The notes: generated from the letters alone by a model not told the origin. A DNA stretch of 20,570 bases from an uncultured Clostridia bacterium (GCA_910589115.1 CAJUSB010000056.1:1-20570), one strand, 5' to 3'. Positions 1-7,430 are shown, counted from the first letter of the stretch. Numbers and translations are program-made.

Positions 1-52
1 GGTGACAATACTTGGCTGGAGACGGCCCGGGAAGATAACTCGGCGCGCACAC
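1..52 (+). rRNA. rrf: 3' end of 5S ribosomal RNA (partial)
   Basis: The first ~50 bases match the 3' third of bacterial 5S rRNA: a GATACTT-like segment (here ACAATACTTGG), the helix IV hairpin with its GGAGAC loop and GGCC-containing strand, then the GGGAAGATA segment and the closing 3' strand. A Rho-independent terminator follows at once. The 5' part lies outside the window. The exact 3' end (about 48-53) cannot be fixed without the 5' strand of helix I. Its presence places the window directly downstream of an rRNA operon on the same strand. Confidence 0.85.
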
Positions 53-53
53 C

Positions 54-92
54 AAAAAGGCGATAATCATTTGATTATCGCCTTTTTATTTT
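54..92 (+). terminator. Rho-independent terminator of the rRNA operon
   Basis: A 16-bp perfect stem (54-69 with 72-87) with a 2-base loop. The lower part of the stem is an A-run pairing with a T-run, followed by more T-rich sequence. Because of the A-run the hairpin can also be read as a terminator on the other strand. Confidence 0.92.
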
Positions 93-113
93 CGATATAT
101 GGGGGGAAAGACA

Positions 114-833
114 GTGTCTGATTGGATGACAGCTACGGTAGTGGCTTTTTTTATAAAGGGCCTGTGCGGTTTCGCGAACACCCTGGTTTTTACTACAATT
201 TTGAGCTTTGGCAATAATAATATCAATATTTCCCCGGTGGAGCTGATCCTGGGATATCCGAGTAATTTGATCCTTGCGTGGAAAGAGCGGAAGTCAATCA
301 AATGGGGTGTCTGCATCCCGGTGGCGGTGCTTGTACTTGTTGGGAGCATTTTGGGCAGTTTATTCCTAAAAAATGCCGATATTAAGCTGATAAAGGTCGT
401 TTTTGGGTTTGTAATTATTGCGATAGGGCTTGAAATGCTTTTCCGTGAATTCCATTCAAAGGAAATGAAGCAATCCAAGCTGATACTGGCGATTATCGGT
501 GTTTTATCCGGTTTTCTCTGCGGGTTGTATGGTGTGGGGGCGCTGCTTGGCGCATACATCAGCCGTGTAACGGCTAACAGCCATGAATTTAAGGGAAATA
601 TATGTTTCGTGTTCGCGGTAGAGAATACATTGAGGGTCCTGTTTTATGTGGTGTGGGGGATACTTACAGCGGATATTTTGCGGCAGGCGCTGATTTTAAG
701 TCCATTTATGCTGGGGGCCCTTTTCCTCGGAATGGCCGTCGGAAAAATTCTTGATGAGAAGCTCGTCAGGCGGCTTGTAATTGTAATGTTGATTATTTCA
801 GGATTTCCACTGATTACAGGAAATCTGCATTGA
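114..833 (+). CDS. TauE/SafE (DUF81) family membrane permease
   Basis: This is a very hydrophobic protein of about 239 residues with several membrane segments, arranged as two similar halves. Each half begins with a Gly-rich hydrophobic segment: KGLCGFANTLVF near the N-terminus and a GFLCGLYGVGALLGAY stretch near residue 150. This is the layout of the TauE/SafE family, whose members are proposed to export sulfite, sulfoacetate or other small anions across the cytoplasmic membrane. The substrate here cannot be told. I place the start at GTG 114, because a GGGGGGA ribosome binding site lies 7 bases upstream. An in-frame ATG at 99 has no such site and touches the rRNA terminator. azlC follows after a short gap on the same strand, so co-transcription is plausible. 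No convincing promoter separates this gene from the rRNA terminator. Confidence 0.8.
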   Translation: MSDWMTATVVAFFIKGLCGFANTLVFTTILSFGNNNINISPVELILGYPSNLILAWKERKSIKWGVCIPVAVLVLVGSILGSLFLKNADIKLIKVVFGFVIIAIGLEMLFREFHSKEMKQSKLILAIIGVLSGFLCGLYGVGALLGAYISRVTANSHEFKGNICFVFAVENTLRVLFYVVWGILTADILRQALILSPFMLGALFLGMAVGKILDEKLVRRLVIVMLIISGFPLITGNLH

Positions 834-906
834 CTGGCTCCCTGGGATTGGGCGCTGGCTTTGGGAGAACATGATTGAAACTGACAATAAAGGATGGGAA
901 ATAAAA

Positions 907-1593
907 ATGAAAGCGAAAGCATTCCGGGCTGCATTCCCGTATACGGTTCCGGTTTTTATGGGATATTTATTTTTAGGCATTGCTTTCGGGGTATTGCTGG
1001 CGAGCAAGGGATATCATGCCGTCTGGGCGGCGGCCATGAGCCTGACATGTTATGCAGGTTCGGGACAGTTTGTTGCGGTCAATTTGTTGGCGGCACCTTT
1101 CGCGCCCCTTCATGCGGTGCTGATTGAGCTGATGGTCAACTGCCGCCATTTATTCTATGGGCTTTCCCTGTTGGAACCGTTCAGCCGCACGGGGCGGCTC
1201 AAGCCGTACATGGTTTTCTCCTTAACGGACGAGACTTATTCGCTGCAATGCGGCGTTGTCCCGCCTGACGGGGTGGATGAAGGATGGTTCCGTTTTTTTA
1301 TTTCTGTGCTGGATCATAGCTATTGGATTTTTGGCTCGGTGGTTGGCGCCCTGGCGGGCACGCTGATTCCGTTTGATTCCACGGGGATTGATTTTGCGAT
1401 GACAGCCTTGTTCACGGTTATTTTTGTGGAGCAGTGGGAAAGCGGCGGCAGCCATTTACCGGCGCTGACAGGGCTGGGGGTTACAGCGGCCTGCCTGCTG
1501 CTATTTGGCAGTGAGAATTTTATTCCGTTCGCACTGCTTGGCATTGCGGCTATTTTGCTTGCGAGCCGGAAACGCTTGGAGGTGCACGCATGA
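907..1593 (+). CDS. azlC: AzlC family branched-chain amino acid exporter, large subunit
   Basis: This 228-residue membrane protein has family hallmarks: the N-terminal FRAAFPYTVPVFMGYLFLG segment, the CYAGSGQFVAV motif, and the NCRHLFYGLSLL motif near residue 80. AzlC with AzlD forms an exporter for branched-chain amino acids and some analogues, like BrnF/BrnE or YgaZ/YgaH. I prefer ATG 907 because GGGA at 896-899 sits 7 bases upstream and the protein then begins as AzlC proteins usually do. An upstream in-frame ATG at 871 would add 12 hydrophilic residues and has a GGGAG only 3 bases away. The 3' end overlaps azlD by 4 bases (ATGA), which indicates translational coupling. Confidence 0.92.
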   Translation: MKAKAFRAAFPYTVPVFMGYLFLGIAFGVLLASKGYHAVWAAAMSLTCYAGSGQFVAVNLLAAPFAPLHAVLIELMVNCRHLFYGLSLLEPFSRTGRLKPYMVFSLTDETYSLQCGVVPPDGVDEGWFRFFISVLDHSYWIFGSVVGALAGTLIPFDSTGIDFAMTALFTVIFVEQWESGGSHLPALTGLGVTAACLLLFGSENFIPFALLGIAAILLASRKRLEVHA

Positions 1594-1925
1594 TTCAGAA
1601 TACGACACAGTCGATCATAACGATTGCAGTCATTGCGCTTACTATATTAGCGACGCGTGCGCTGCCGTTTTTGTTGTTTCCGGGAAATAGGGAAACGCCG
1701 AAATTGATTGTATATCTTGGCCGGGTTCTCCCGAGCGCTATTATTGGGATGCTGATTGTATACTGCCTGAAAGGCGTGTCAATATTTACCGGTTCGCACG
1801 GACTGCCGGAGGCGATAGCAATTTTATGCGTTGCGGCAGTGCATCACTGGAAACATAATCTTATTCTTTCGATAGGCGGCGGCACTGTGCTGTATATGTT
1901 TTTGGTGCAGGCTGTTTTTATCTGA
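1590..1925 (+). CDS. azlD: AzlD family branched-chain amino acid exporter, small subunit
   Basis: This 111-residue protein has about four hydrophobic segments and the AzlD signature: TRALPFLLFPG near residue 25 followed by YLGRVLPSAIIGMLIVYCL. It is the small membrane partner of AzlC, and both are needed for export. A GGAGG at about 1577 precedes the start, which overlaps the azlC stop by 4 bases. The length is normal for the family (100-115 residues). It is followed by an 86-base purine-rich gap and a two-component system on the same strand, so the exporter and regulators may share a transcript. Confidence 0.92.
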   Translation: MIQNTTQSIITIAVIALTILATRALPFLLFPGNRETPKLIVYLGRVLPSAIIGMLIVYCLKGVSIFTGSHGLPEAIAILCVAAVHHWKHNLILSIGGGTVLYMFLVQAVFI

Positions 1926-1935
1926 AGAGAAAACA

Positions 1936-1977
1936 GGATCAGGAAAAAAGGATCAGGAAAAAAGGAAAAGGAAAAAG
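1936..1977 (+). repeat. Purine-rich tandem repeat, 14-bp unit
   Basis: Two perfect 14-bp copies of GGATCAGGAAAAAA (1936-1949 and 1950-1963) are followed by a degenerate third (1964-1977) in the gap between azlD and the response regulator. The stretch is almost all purine and cannot form a hairpin, so no terminator is seen between the two genes. It may be simple slippage, or an unstructured ribosome-accessible leader for the next gene. Confidence 0.6.
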
Positions 1978-2011
1978 TATTTAGCAGCAAATCGTCGGAG
2001 GGGATGGCAGC

Positions 2012-2683
2012 GTGAAGCGGATACTGGTTGTTGAGGATGACCTGGCCATGAGCCGGGGGATTGTACTGGCGCTGAAAAAGGAAGGGCTGGCACTGACGGA
2101 AGCACACAGTTTGCGCGAAGCGGAGCAGCTGCGGCGGGAGCAGGCGTTTGACCTGATTTTGCTGGATTGCAGCCTGCCGGACGGGAGCGGGCTGGAATGG
2201 TGTGCGCGGGTGCGTCTTGAGAGTGCAGTGCCGATTATTTTTCTGACGGCGAATGATACGGAGTATGACGAGGTCGCAGGGCTTGAAGCGGGGGCTGATG
2301 ATTATATTACGAAGCCGTTCAGTTTAGCGGTCCTGCGTGCGCGGGTAGGCAATGTTTTGCGCCGTCAAACGGCATCCACGGTGGTTGAAATTGACAAGTT
2401 TGCATTTGATTTTGAGCAGTTGATTTTCATGCGTGACGGGGAACCGCTGGAGCTGTCAAAGAACGAGCAAAAGGTACTCCAGCTGCTGGTACGCAGCCGG
2501 GGGAGTACAGTCCCGCGGGAACGGCTGCTTGACCGGGTGTGGGGCGATGCGGAGTATGTGGATGAGAATGCGCTTTCGGTGACGATCCGGCGGCTGCGCA
2601 GCAAGTTAGAGGACACGCCGAGTGCGCCGCGATATATTAAGACGGTATACGGGATTGGGTACACCTGGGTGGTGAAGCCATGA
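2012..2683 (+). CDS. OmpR/PhoB family response regulator
   Basis: This 223-residue protein has an N-terminal receiver (residues 1-115) with acidic pocket E8/D9/D10, phospho-acceptor D52 in LLDCSLPDGSG, T80 and K101 in the KPF motif. A C-terminal OmpR-type winged helix (about 125-223) follows, with the usual RERLLDRVWG and VTIRRLRSKLE helices and a final YGIGYTW wing. It should bind DNA when phosphorylated by the adjacent kinase, whose gene overlaps by 4 bases. The start is GTG 2012 with a GGAGGGG site 8 bases upstream. Its targets are unknown. Relatives of this small pair often sit next to ABC transporters for peptides or antibiotics, but none is present here. Confidence 0.94.
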   Translation: MKRILVVEDDLAMSRGIVLALKKEGLALTEAHSLREAEQLRREQAFDLILLDCSLPDGSGLEWCARVRLESAVPIIFLTANDTEYDEVAGLEAGADDYITKPFSLAVLRARVGNVLRRQTASTVVEIDKFAFDFEQLIFMRDGEPLELSKNEQKVLQLLVRSRGSTVPRERLLDRVWGDAEYVDENALSVTIRRLRSKLEDTPSAPRYIKTVYGIGYTWVVKP

Positions 2684-3675
2684 GCCGCCTGTTATCCACC
2701 GTATGGAGGAACAGCGCCGGGGAAGAGACGGCCTGGGCTATACTGATTGACCGCTTATGGATCGTGATTGACAATATCCGGCAGTATGGGTTGTGGGTAT
2801 TGCTTGTACTTGCGATACCGGCGGCTGTTGTGCTGGCGCTTTGGCTGCGTGAGCGCTGGTTGTACCGGCGGCTGAACCGGCTGTTGGATATAGCATTATC
2901 CGGAAATATATTGGGTGAGACGTTTAATGAAAGCCGCTACTCGCAGTTAGAGACCAAGCTGTATCGATATTTGAAGTCGAGCAGTTTAACGCGGCGGCAG
3001 ATTGAGGCAGAGCGGGCGCAGATTGCGGAGATGGTTTCGGACATATCGCACCAGACGAAGACACCGATCACGAATATTCTGCTGTACACACAGCTTTTGC
3101 AGGAAAGCGAGCTAGGGGAAGAGAGCCGCGAGCTGGCGATGCAAATTATGGAGCAGGGGGATCGGCTGCGATTTTTGGTAGAGGCGTTAGTGAAAGCGTC
3201 CCGGCTGGAAAACGGGTTGGTTGTAGTGAAGCCTGACCGATACCTGCTGGAAGAATTTTGCGCACAGCTTGGGAGTGACATTGCGTCCAGCGCAGCAGAA
3301 AAAGGGATTATCGTAGAATGGAAAATCCCAGAGGGGATAATCTGCCGTTACGATCCAAAGTGGACGGGGGAGGCGATACGCAACATATTGGACAACGCAG
3401 TCAAATACACACCCTGCGGGGGACGGATTAAGATTACCGCGCAGCTATACGAGTTATTCTGTCGGATTGACATTACGGACAGTGGTATAGGCATTACGGA
3501 GGAAGAGCAGCCGCATGTATTTGAGCGATTTTACAGATCGCCCCGAGTTGCGCAGCAGGAGGGTGTAGGCATAGGCTTATATTTATCACGCCGCATCATC
3601 AGCGACCAGGGCGGATATATCAAGCTAAGCACCGGGGGGAAGGGTACAACTTTTTCGGTATTTCTGCCTAGGTAA
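2680..3675 (+). CDS. Membrane sensor histidine kinase, partner of the upstream regulator
   Basis: This 331-residue kinase has one clear membrane segment (about 38-55), no sizeable extracellular domain, and a short linker. The HisKA domain carries H124 in SDISHQTKTP. The HATPase domain has the N box at 232-245 (NILDNAVKYTP), a DSGIGI G1 box near 267, an FERFYR F box near 281 and a GVGIGL G2 box near 295. All key residues are present. Small kinases with little extracellular sequence usually sense through the membrane or through a partner transporter (established for BceS/VncS-like groups). ATGA overlap with the regulator gene makes them a cognate pair. The stop codon touches the first unit of a 98-bp tandem repeat. 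Confidence 0.94.
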   Translation: MSRLLSTVWRNSAGEETAWAILIDRLWIVIDNIRQYGLWVLLVLAIPAAVVLALWLRERWLYRRLNRLLDIALSGNILGETFNESRYSQLETKLYRYLKSSSLTRRQIEAERAQIAEMVSDISHQTKTPITNILLYTQLLQESELGEESRELAMQIMEQGDRLRFLVEALVKASRLENGLVVVKPDRYLLEEFCAQLGSDIASSAAEKGIIVEWKIPEGIICRYDPKWTGEAIRNILDNAVKYTPCGGRIKITAQLYELFCRIDITDSGIGITEEEQPHVFERFYRSPRVAQQEGVGIGLYLSRRIISDQGGYIKLSTGGKGTTFSVFLPR

Positions 3676-3970
3676 CCGCCCTCGCCGGGAGGCGTCCTGC
3701 GCGGACAGCGACAGGGCGCTGCCCTGCACCCGTGCCTATGCGGCAGGCACCGAGGGCGCTGCCCTCTGGACACCCGCCCTCGCCGGGAGGCGTCCTACGC
3801 GGACAGCGACAGGGCGCTGCCCTGCACCCGTGCCTATGCGGCAGGCACCGAGGGCGCTGCCCTCTGGACACCCGCCCTCGCCGGGAGGCGTCCTACGCGG
3901 ACAGCGACAGGGCGCTGCCCTGCACCCGTGCCTATGCGGCAGGCACCAAAGGGCGCTGCCCTCTGGACAC
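3676..3970 (+). repeat. Tandem repeat, three near-identical ~98-bp units
   Basis: The units are 3676-3773, 3774-3871 and 3872-3970 (98, 98 and 99 bp). They differ at only a few positions: G versus A in TCCTGCGCGG/TCCTACGCGG, and CGAG versus CAAAG in the third copy. Each unit contains two hairpins built on AGGGCGCTGCCCT and two CCTAYGCGG blocks, so a unit looks like two diverged copies of the arm seen at 4239-4331, 9605-9665 and 20350-20412. There are no unique spacers, so it is not a CRISPR array. Confidence 0.93.
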
Positions 3971-3973
3971 CCG

Positions 3974-3991
3974 CTGGGGTCATGACCCCAG
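3974..3991. repeat. Perfect 18-bp palindrome
   Basis: CTGGGGTCATGACCCCAG is its own reverse complement. It sits just after the third 98-bp unit. A second hairpin with a 7-bp stem (GAGATGC/GCATCTC) and a 4-base loop follows at 3997-4014. There is no T-run, so an intrinsic terminator is unlikely. It could be a protein-binding site or just part of the repeat element. Confidence 0.7.
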
Positions 3992-4071
3992 ACCCCGAGA
4001 TGCTGCCGCATCTCTGCTTCGCCTGCGGGCGGGACGGGGGTGGGGGCGTAGAAAAATGTGAATACTATGCT

Positions 4072-4103
4072 GACCGGCCCGCCATAAGAACAGCGGGCCG
4101 GTC
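4072..4103. terminator. Strong hairpin between convergent genes, possible bidirectional terminator
   Basis: A perfect 11-bp GC-rich stem (4072-4082 with 4093-4103) with a 10-base A-rich loop. On the plus strand it is followed by GATTATTTACT, a weak T-rich tail. It is the most terminator-like structure downstream of the kinase gene ending at 3675, though far from it (about 400 bases). Confidence 0.45.
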
Positions 4104-4155
4104 GATTATTTACTGTATGAATCAATATATAAAACGGGATAATCGTATTTAACCA

Positions 4156-4185
4156 CCCCGCCCGCCGTCATTTTGGCGGGCGGGG
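4156..4185. repeat. Central hairpin of the palindromic element (copy A)
   Basis: An 11-bp perfect stem (4156-4166 with 4175-4185) closes an 8-base loop GTCATTTT. The same hairpin recurs at 20456-20485, with one pair changed from C-G here to A-T there, a compensatory change that preserves pairing. A shared 3' flank follows: 30 identical bases at 4204-4233 and 20504-20533. Confidence 0.75.
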
Positions 4186-4238
4186 CAGTGTGCAGAAACG
4201 ATGGTAACCGCACCCATTCCCCGCCGCAGCGGAGAAAG

Positions 4239-4331
4239 GGAGTCCAGAGGGACGAGTCCCTCTGGCGCTGTCCGCGTAGGACCGCCCGCCGCGTAGGACC
4301 GCCCGCCGCGTAGGACCGCCCGCCGCGTAGG
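4239..4331 (-). repeat. Inverted arm of the palindromic element, with three 17-bp tandem units
   Basis: Read on the minus strand this matches the arms at 9605-9665 and 20350-20412: CCTACGCGGCGGGCGGT, then CGCAGACAGCGCC-like sequence, then a 9-bp hairpin CCAGAGGGA/TCCCTCTGG (here 4244-4265). The 17-bp unit occurs three times here (4281-4297, 4298-4314, 4315-4331), against once in the other copies. The arm ends 7 bp from the stop codon of the minus-strand hybrid kinase gene. Confidence 0.85.
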
Positions 4332-4338
4332 CGAGGCT

Positions 4339-7269
4339 TTAGCGTACGGAAGATGAGAGCAAATCACGGATGGTATGGCTAAGGTGGTCCATGTCAATGG
4401 GCTTTGCAACATGACGGTTCATGCCAGCGTCCAAGGCTTCCTTTACGTCCTCGGAGAAAGCGTTGGCCGTCATCGCAATAATTGGGATGGATTTTGCCTC
4501 TGGATGGCTGCATTTGCGAATTGCGCGCGTCGCTTCGTAACCGTTCATGACCGGCATCTGCACATCCATTAAAATCAGGTCATATTGCCCCGGGGCAGAC
4601 TGCTCGAATCGTTCCAGCGCCAGCTGCCCGTTTTTGGCGATGTCACAGGAGGCTCCCGACATTTCCAGCAGCTCGGTCAGGATTTCCGCATTCAGATCAT
4701 TGTCTTCCGCCGCCAGAATGTGCAGCCCGGATAGCGCATCTCCTGCGTTATCAGCAGCGTTTTCGTCCTTGTCAGCTTCGCCGCCCATCAGCTCGCTGAC
4801 TGCCATTTTGAAATTGCTCAGGAAAAACGGCTTCTGCAAATAACCGTTAATGCCTGCGTCAGCGCCTTCCTTTTCCAGATGACCGATGTCATACGCCGTC
4901 AGTATCAGGATTGGTACAGTGCTCGGAACGATTTGCCGGATGTGACGCGCGGCCTCTATGCCGCTGATATCCGGCATTTGCCAGTCGCAAAGCACCAAAT
5001 CATAACCAGTGCCCTGTTGCTGGGCGGCCTGCACCATTTGAATCGCTGCTTGGCCGCCTAATGCGTATTGCACCTCTACGCCTGAACCAGACATAACGTT
5101 TTGAATGCCAAGGCAGACGTCCTCTTCATCGTCTGCGATTAAAAGCCTTGATATGCCGTGCCGCGTCCAGAAGTCGGGGCTGGTGTCCTGTTCCTTGGTG
5201 CGCAGTTCCAACTCAATGGTAAACTTGCTGCCGCGGTTTAGCTCGCTTTCCACTTGTATCGTGCCGCCCATCAGGTTCACCAGATTGTGGGTGATAGCCA
5301 TGCCAAGGCCCGTGCCCTGTATGCCGAGCGTTTTGTCCGTTGTTTCCCGGCTGAACGGCTGGAAAATCGTCTCCAGATATTCCTTTGTCATGCCAATGCC
5401 GTTATCCTCAATAATAAAACGGAATCGCGCATAGTGCCGGGTGCACTGCGGCAGCTGGCAGACTGTCATCTGAATTTTGCCGCCCTCCGGCGTGTATTTT
5501 ACGGCGTTGGATAAGATGTTGATTAGGATTTGGTTAATGCGCAGGCGGTCGCCCAGCACTTCCTCATTGCAGATATCATGTACAGAGATTTTGAATTGCT
5601 GATGCCGTGACCGTGCCTGTGGCTGCATCATCGTGTCCAGCTCGTCCACAATTTTTGCAAGGCTGATTTCAGTGATATTTAAGGTGGTTTTGCCGCTTTC
5701 AATCTTGCTCATATCCAACACATCATTGATCAGTCCGAGCAGGTGCTGGCTGGAGGAGGCAATTTTGTGGGTATATTCGCGTACCTTTGCGGGATTGTTT
5801 GCATCACGCCGCAAAAGGGTGGAAAAACCGATAATTGCATTCATCGGCGTGCGGATATCGTGGCTCATGTTGCTTAAAAACATGCTTTTGGATTCGTTGG
5901 CGGTCCTGGCGATTTCCAGCGCGGATTTTAATGCCCGTTCACTCTGCTGCTCATGCGTGCGGTCAGAGAGCACAGCGACAAAGCGGTTAGAGCCATTGAT
6001 GGAGGTTTTATAAATCGTTTCCAGGAACCAGCAGGGATCTCCGCTGATTTTATGGATTCGTTCCCCTTCATAAACGATGGAGCAGTCCTCTTTCAGATGC
6101 GATAGCGTGATATGGTGGTAGGAACCATCGGGCAGATGGCGTTCCAGAATATGAATATCAGCCCGGACTTCCTCCGGCGAGATGCCGAGCACCCGCTCAA
6201 TATTGGGGCTGACATATTCAACCGAGAAATCATCGGGGGAGAACATTAAAAAGACGTCGTTTGTGTTGTTTGCGAGGATGCTGAACAAGTGCTCCCGATA
6301 TTGGACGTCGTCCTCTTTTTTCAACAGTTTCAGGTAGGAACGCCGTCCCATATAGATGAACAGCACCGCGATAGCGATTACAGAGCCCGAAAGGATCATA
6401 AACGTTTGAGAGCTTTTCAGGATATCGTCAGCATGATTCATGACCGCGTTATCCGGTACGATTGTGACCAGTGACCATCCATCCGTCCCGTTGATCGGTG
6501 TGAAAGCGAGCACACTTTCCACGCCGTCACAGGGCAGCCGCACGGCCCCCTCTCCGTTTTGGGCAATGCCGTTTTTGAGCATCGTGACAAGGTCGTTTTC
6601 TTCGCTGCCAGGGAAATCGACTACTTCCAAGATATTGGAAAACGTGCCGGCACTTCTGCGGCAGGGGCGGATAAGGATATCCCCTTCCCGGTTTACGATA
6701 TAGGAAAAGCCGGTATCATTATAAAAAGAGAGCATGAATTCCTCTGCTACGACTGACATCGGACGTTTCGCCTGGACAATGCCGGCGGCGCCGTCTGCAA
6801 AGGTAAGATATTGATAGGAACCGACAACCTGCTGGCCGGTGTATTCATCTGTGTAGGGCTCGCGGATACCACGGCCTGCTAAGGTACGGTATTGTTCCAG
6901 TGCGTCCGCGCTGACTGGATAGATGCGGTCAGGTTCGTTTTCGTACATCTGCCCGCTTTCCAAGTCGAGCACAGTAAATGCGATTTCCGCATCTTCAAAC
7001 AAATCAATCGCGTCAAAGATGTCGTCCTGGTCGGTGGAGTCCGTATTAGACAGGTATTTCACGATTCGGGAAAGGATCTGCATATCTTTTTCGATATAGA
7101 CCTCGAATGCATGGCTGCCCTGTGCCGTGACCTCCAGTATTTCTACAACCGCCTGATGCCAGACGGCCTGCTGGATATTGCTTATGTAGTAGATAATGCT
7201 CCCGATCAGCAGCGCTGATGCAAGGAGGATCGTAAGGATTGTTTTGCGCTGTCCACTCTGATTTACCAT
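4339..7269 (-). CDS. Hybrid sensor histidine kinase: Cache-like sensor, PAS, HisKA, HATPase, two receivers
   Basis: This 976-residue membrane protein starts with a transmembrane helix (about 10-30), then an extracellular region of ~250 residues like a double Cache ligand-binding domain (to about 285), and a second membrane helix (about 290-310). A PAS domain (about 330-440) precedes HisKA with H470 in SHDIRTPMN. The HATPase domain (about 570-690) has ILSNAVKYTPEGG, DNGIGM and GTGLGM boxes. Two receivers follow: D762 (CDWQMPD, about 710-825) and D902 (MDVQMPV, about 850-970). No Hpt domain is visible, so a separate phosphotransfer protein or direct signalling is likely. A small extracellular ligand is probable but unknown. 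The gene stands alone on the minus strand. A perfect AAGGAA lies 19 bases from ATG 7269, too far for a normal site; a weak CAGGT is nearer. Confidence 0.93.
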   Translation of the reverse strand: MVNQSGQRKTILTILLASALLIGSIIYYISNIQQAVWHQAVVEILEVTAQGSHAFEVYIEKDMQILSRIVKYLSNTDSTDQDDIFDAIDLFEDAEIAFTVLDLESGQMYENEPDRIYPVSADALEQYRTLAGRGIREPYTDEYTGQQVVGSYQYLTFADGAAGIVQAKRPMSVVAEEFMLSFYNDTGFSYIVNREGDILIRPCRRSAGTFSNILEVVDFPGSEENDLVTMLKNGIAQNGEGAVRLPCDGVESVLAFTPINGTDGWSLVTIVPDNAVMNHADDILKSSQTFMILSGSVIAIAVLFIYMGRRSYLKLLKKEDDVQYREHLFSILANNTNDVFLMFSPDDFSVEYVSPNIERVLGISPEEVRADIHILERHLPDGSYHHITLSHLKEDCSIVYEGERIHKISGDPCWFLETIYKTSINGSNRFVAVLSDRTHEQQSERALKSALEIARTANESKSMFLSNMSHDIRTPMNAIIGFSTLLRRDANNPAKVREYTHKIASSSQHLLGLINDVLDMSKIESGKTTLNITEISLAKIVDELDTMMQPQARSRHQQFKISVHDICNEEVLGDRLRINQILINILSNAVKYTPEGGKIQMTVCQLPQCTRHYARFRFIIEDNGIGMTKEYLETIFQPFSRETTDKTLGIQGTGLGMAITHNLVNLMGGTIQVESELNRGSKFTIELELRTKEQDTSPDFWTRHGISRLLIADDEEDVCLGIQNVMSGSGVEVQYALGGQAAIQMVQAAQQQGTGYDLVLCDWQMPDISGIEAARHIRQIVPSTVPILILTAYDIGHLEKEGADAGINGYLQKPFFLSNFKMAVSELMGGEADKDENAADNAGDALSGLHILAAEDNDLNAEILTELLEMSGASCDIAKNGQLALERFEQSAPGQYDLILMDVQMPVMNGYEATRAIRKCSHPEAKSIPIIAMTANAFSEDVKEALDAGMNRHVAKPIDMDHLSHTIRDLLSSSVR

Positions 7270-7394
7270 ATGATTGACCTGTATAAAGTTCCTTTCTGCC
7301 GGTTTCGGCAGCTTGCCTTGACCTACGCTGCCAGTCCCACGCCGTGATGCACGGGCAGGCCGGTAACCTGTCCATTATCGGAATATATTTTCTA
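7270..7394 (-). promoter_or_regulatory. Structured ~125-nt leader of the hybrid kinase gene with mutually exclusive hairpins
   Basis: From the predicted transcription start to the ATG the RNA can form GGACAGG/CCTGCCC (7373-7353, one mismatch), CCGTG/CACGG (7354-7342), and then one of two hairpins that share bases 7306-7311. One is GGCAGC with GCTGCC (7332-7327 with 7312-7307). The other is CTGCCG with CGGCAG (7311-7306 with 7301-7296), whose 3' strand directly precedes a purine-rich AAAGGAA. That is the layout of a switching leader. It does not match the consensus of any riboswitch class I know well. Confidence 0.4.
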
Positions 7395-7400
7395 AGAATT

Positions 7401-7430
7401 AGTATATCATATTCGTGCGGACGATTACAA
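7401..7430 (-). promoter_or_regulatory. Sigma-A type promoter for the hybrid kinase gene
   Basis: On the minus strand, -35 TTGTAA (7430-7425) and -10 TATACT (7406-7401) are separated by 18 bases. Predicted transcription start is about 7394. It diverges from the promoter at 7579-7607. The bases between the two promoters (7431-7578) are AT-rich and hold no gene. Confidence 0.65.

Larger units (their letters stand above)
3676..4338. other. Gene-free convergent intergenic region holding a composite palindromic repeat element
   Basis: The 663 bases between the two convergent stop codons hold no credible gene. ORFs here arise only from GC-rich repeats. In order it holds three 98-bp tandem units (3676-3970), an 18-bp perfect palindrome (3974-3991), a small hairpin (3997-4014), a GC-rich palindromic block (4019-4036), an 11-bp-stem hairpin (4072-4103), a central 11-bp-stem hairpin (4156-4185), an inverted relative of the GC block (about 4211-4233) and an inverted arm with a 9-bp hairpin (4244-4265) and three 17-bp units (4281-4331). 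Read as a whole it is a large imperfect inverted element whose two arms have expanded independently. Confidence 0.75.

Noticed and set aside
3676..3970. CRISPR array
   Set aside because: The units are directly adjacent with no unique spacers, each unit is ~98 bp, and no cas gene is present.
3732..4125. Several small open frames on both strands in the 98-bp repeat region
   Set aside because: They repeat with the DNA unit, are Arg/Pro/Cys-rich and appear in overlapping frames on both strands, as expected from GC-rich tandem repeats rather than a gene.
7270..7394. c-di-GMP-I, glutamine or other known riboswitch in the kinase leader
   Set aside because: A GGCAA followed by a GAAA-containing hairpin first suggested c-di-GMP-I, and the later AAAGGAAC suggested the glnA motif. 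The conserved GACGCAAAGCC-type core, the tetraloop receptor and the glnA 5' strand are all missing.
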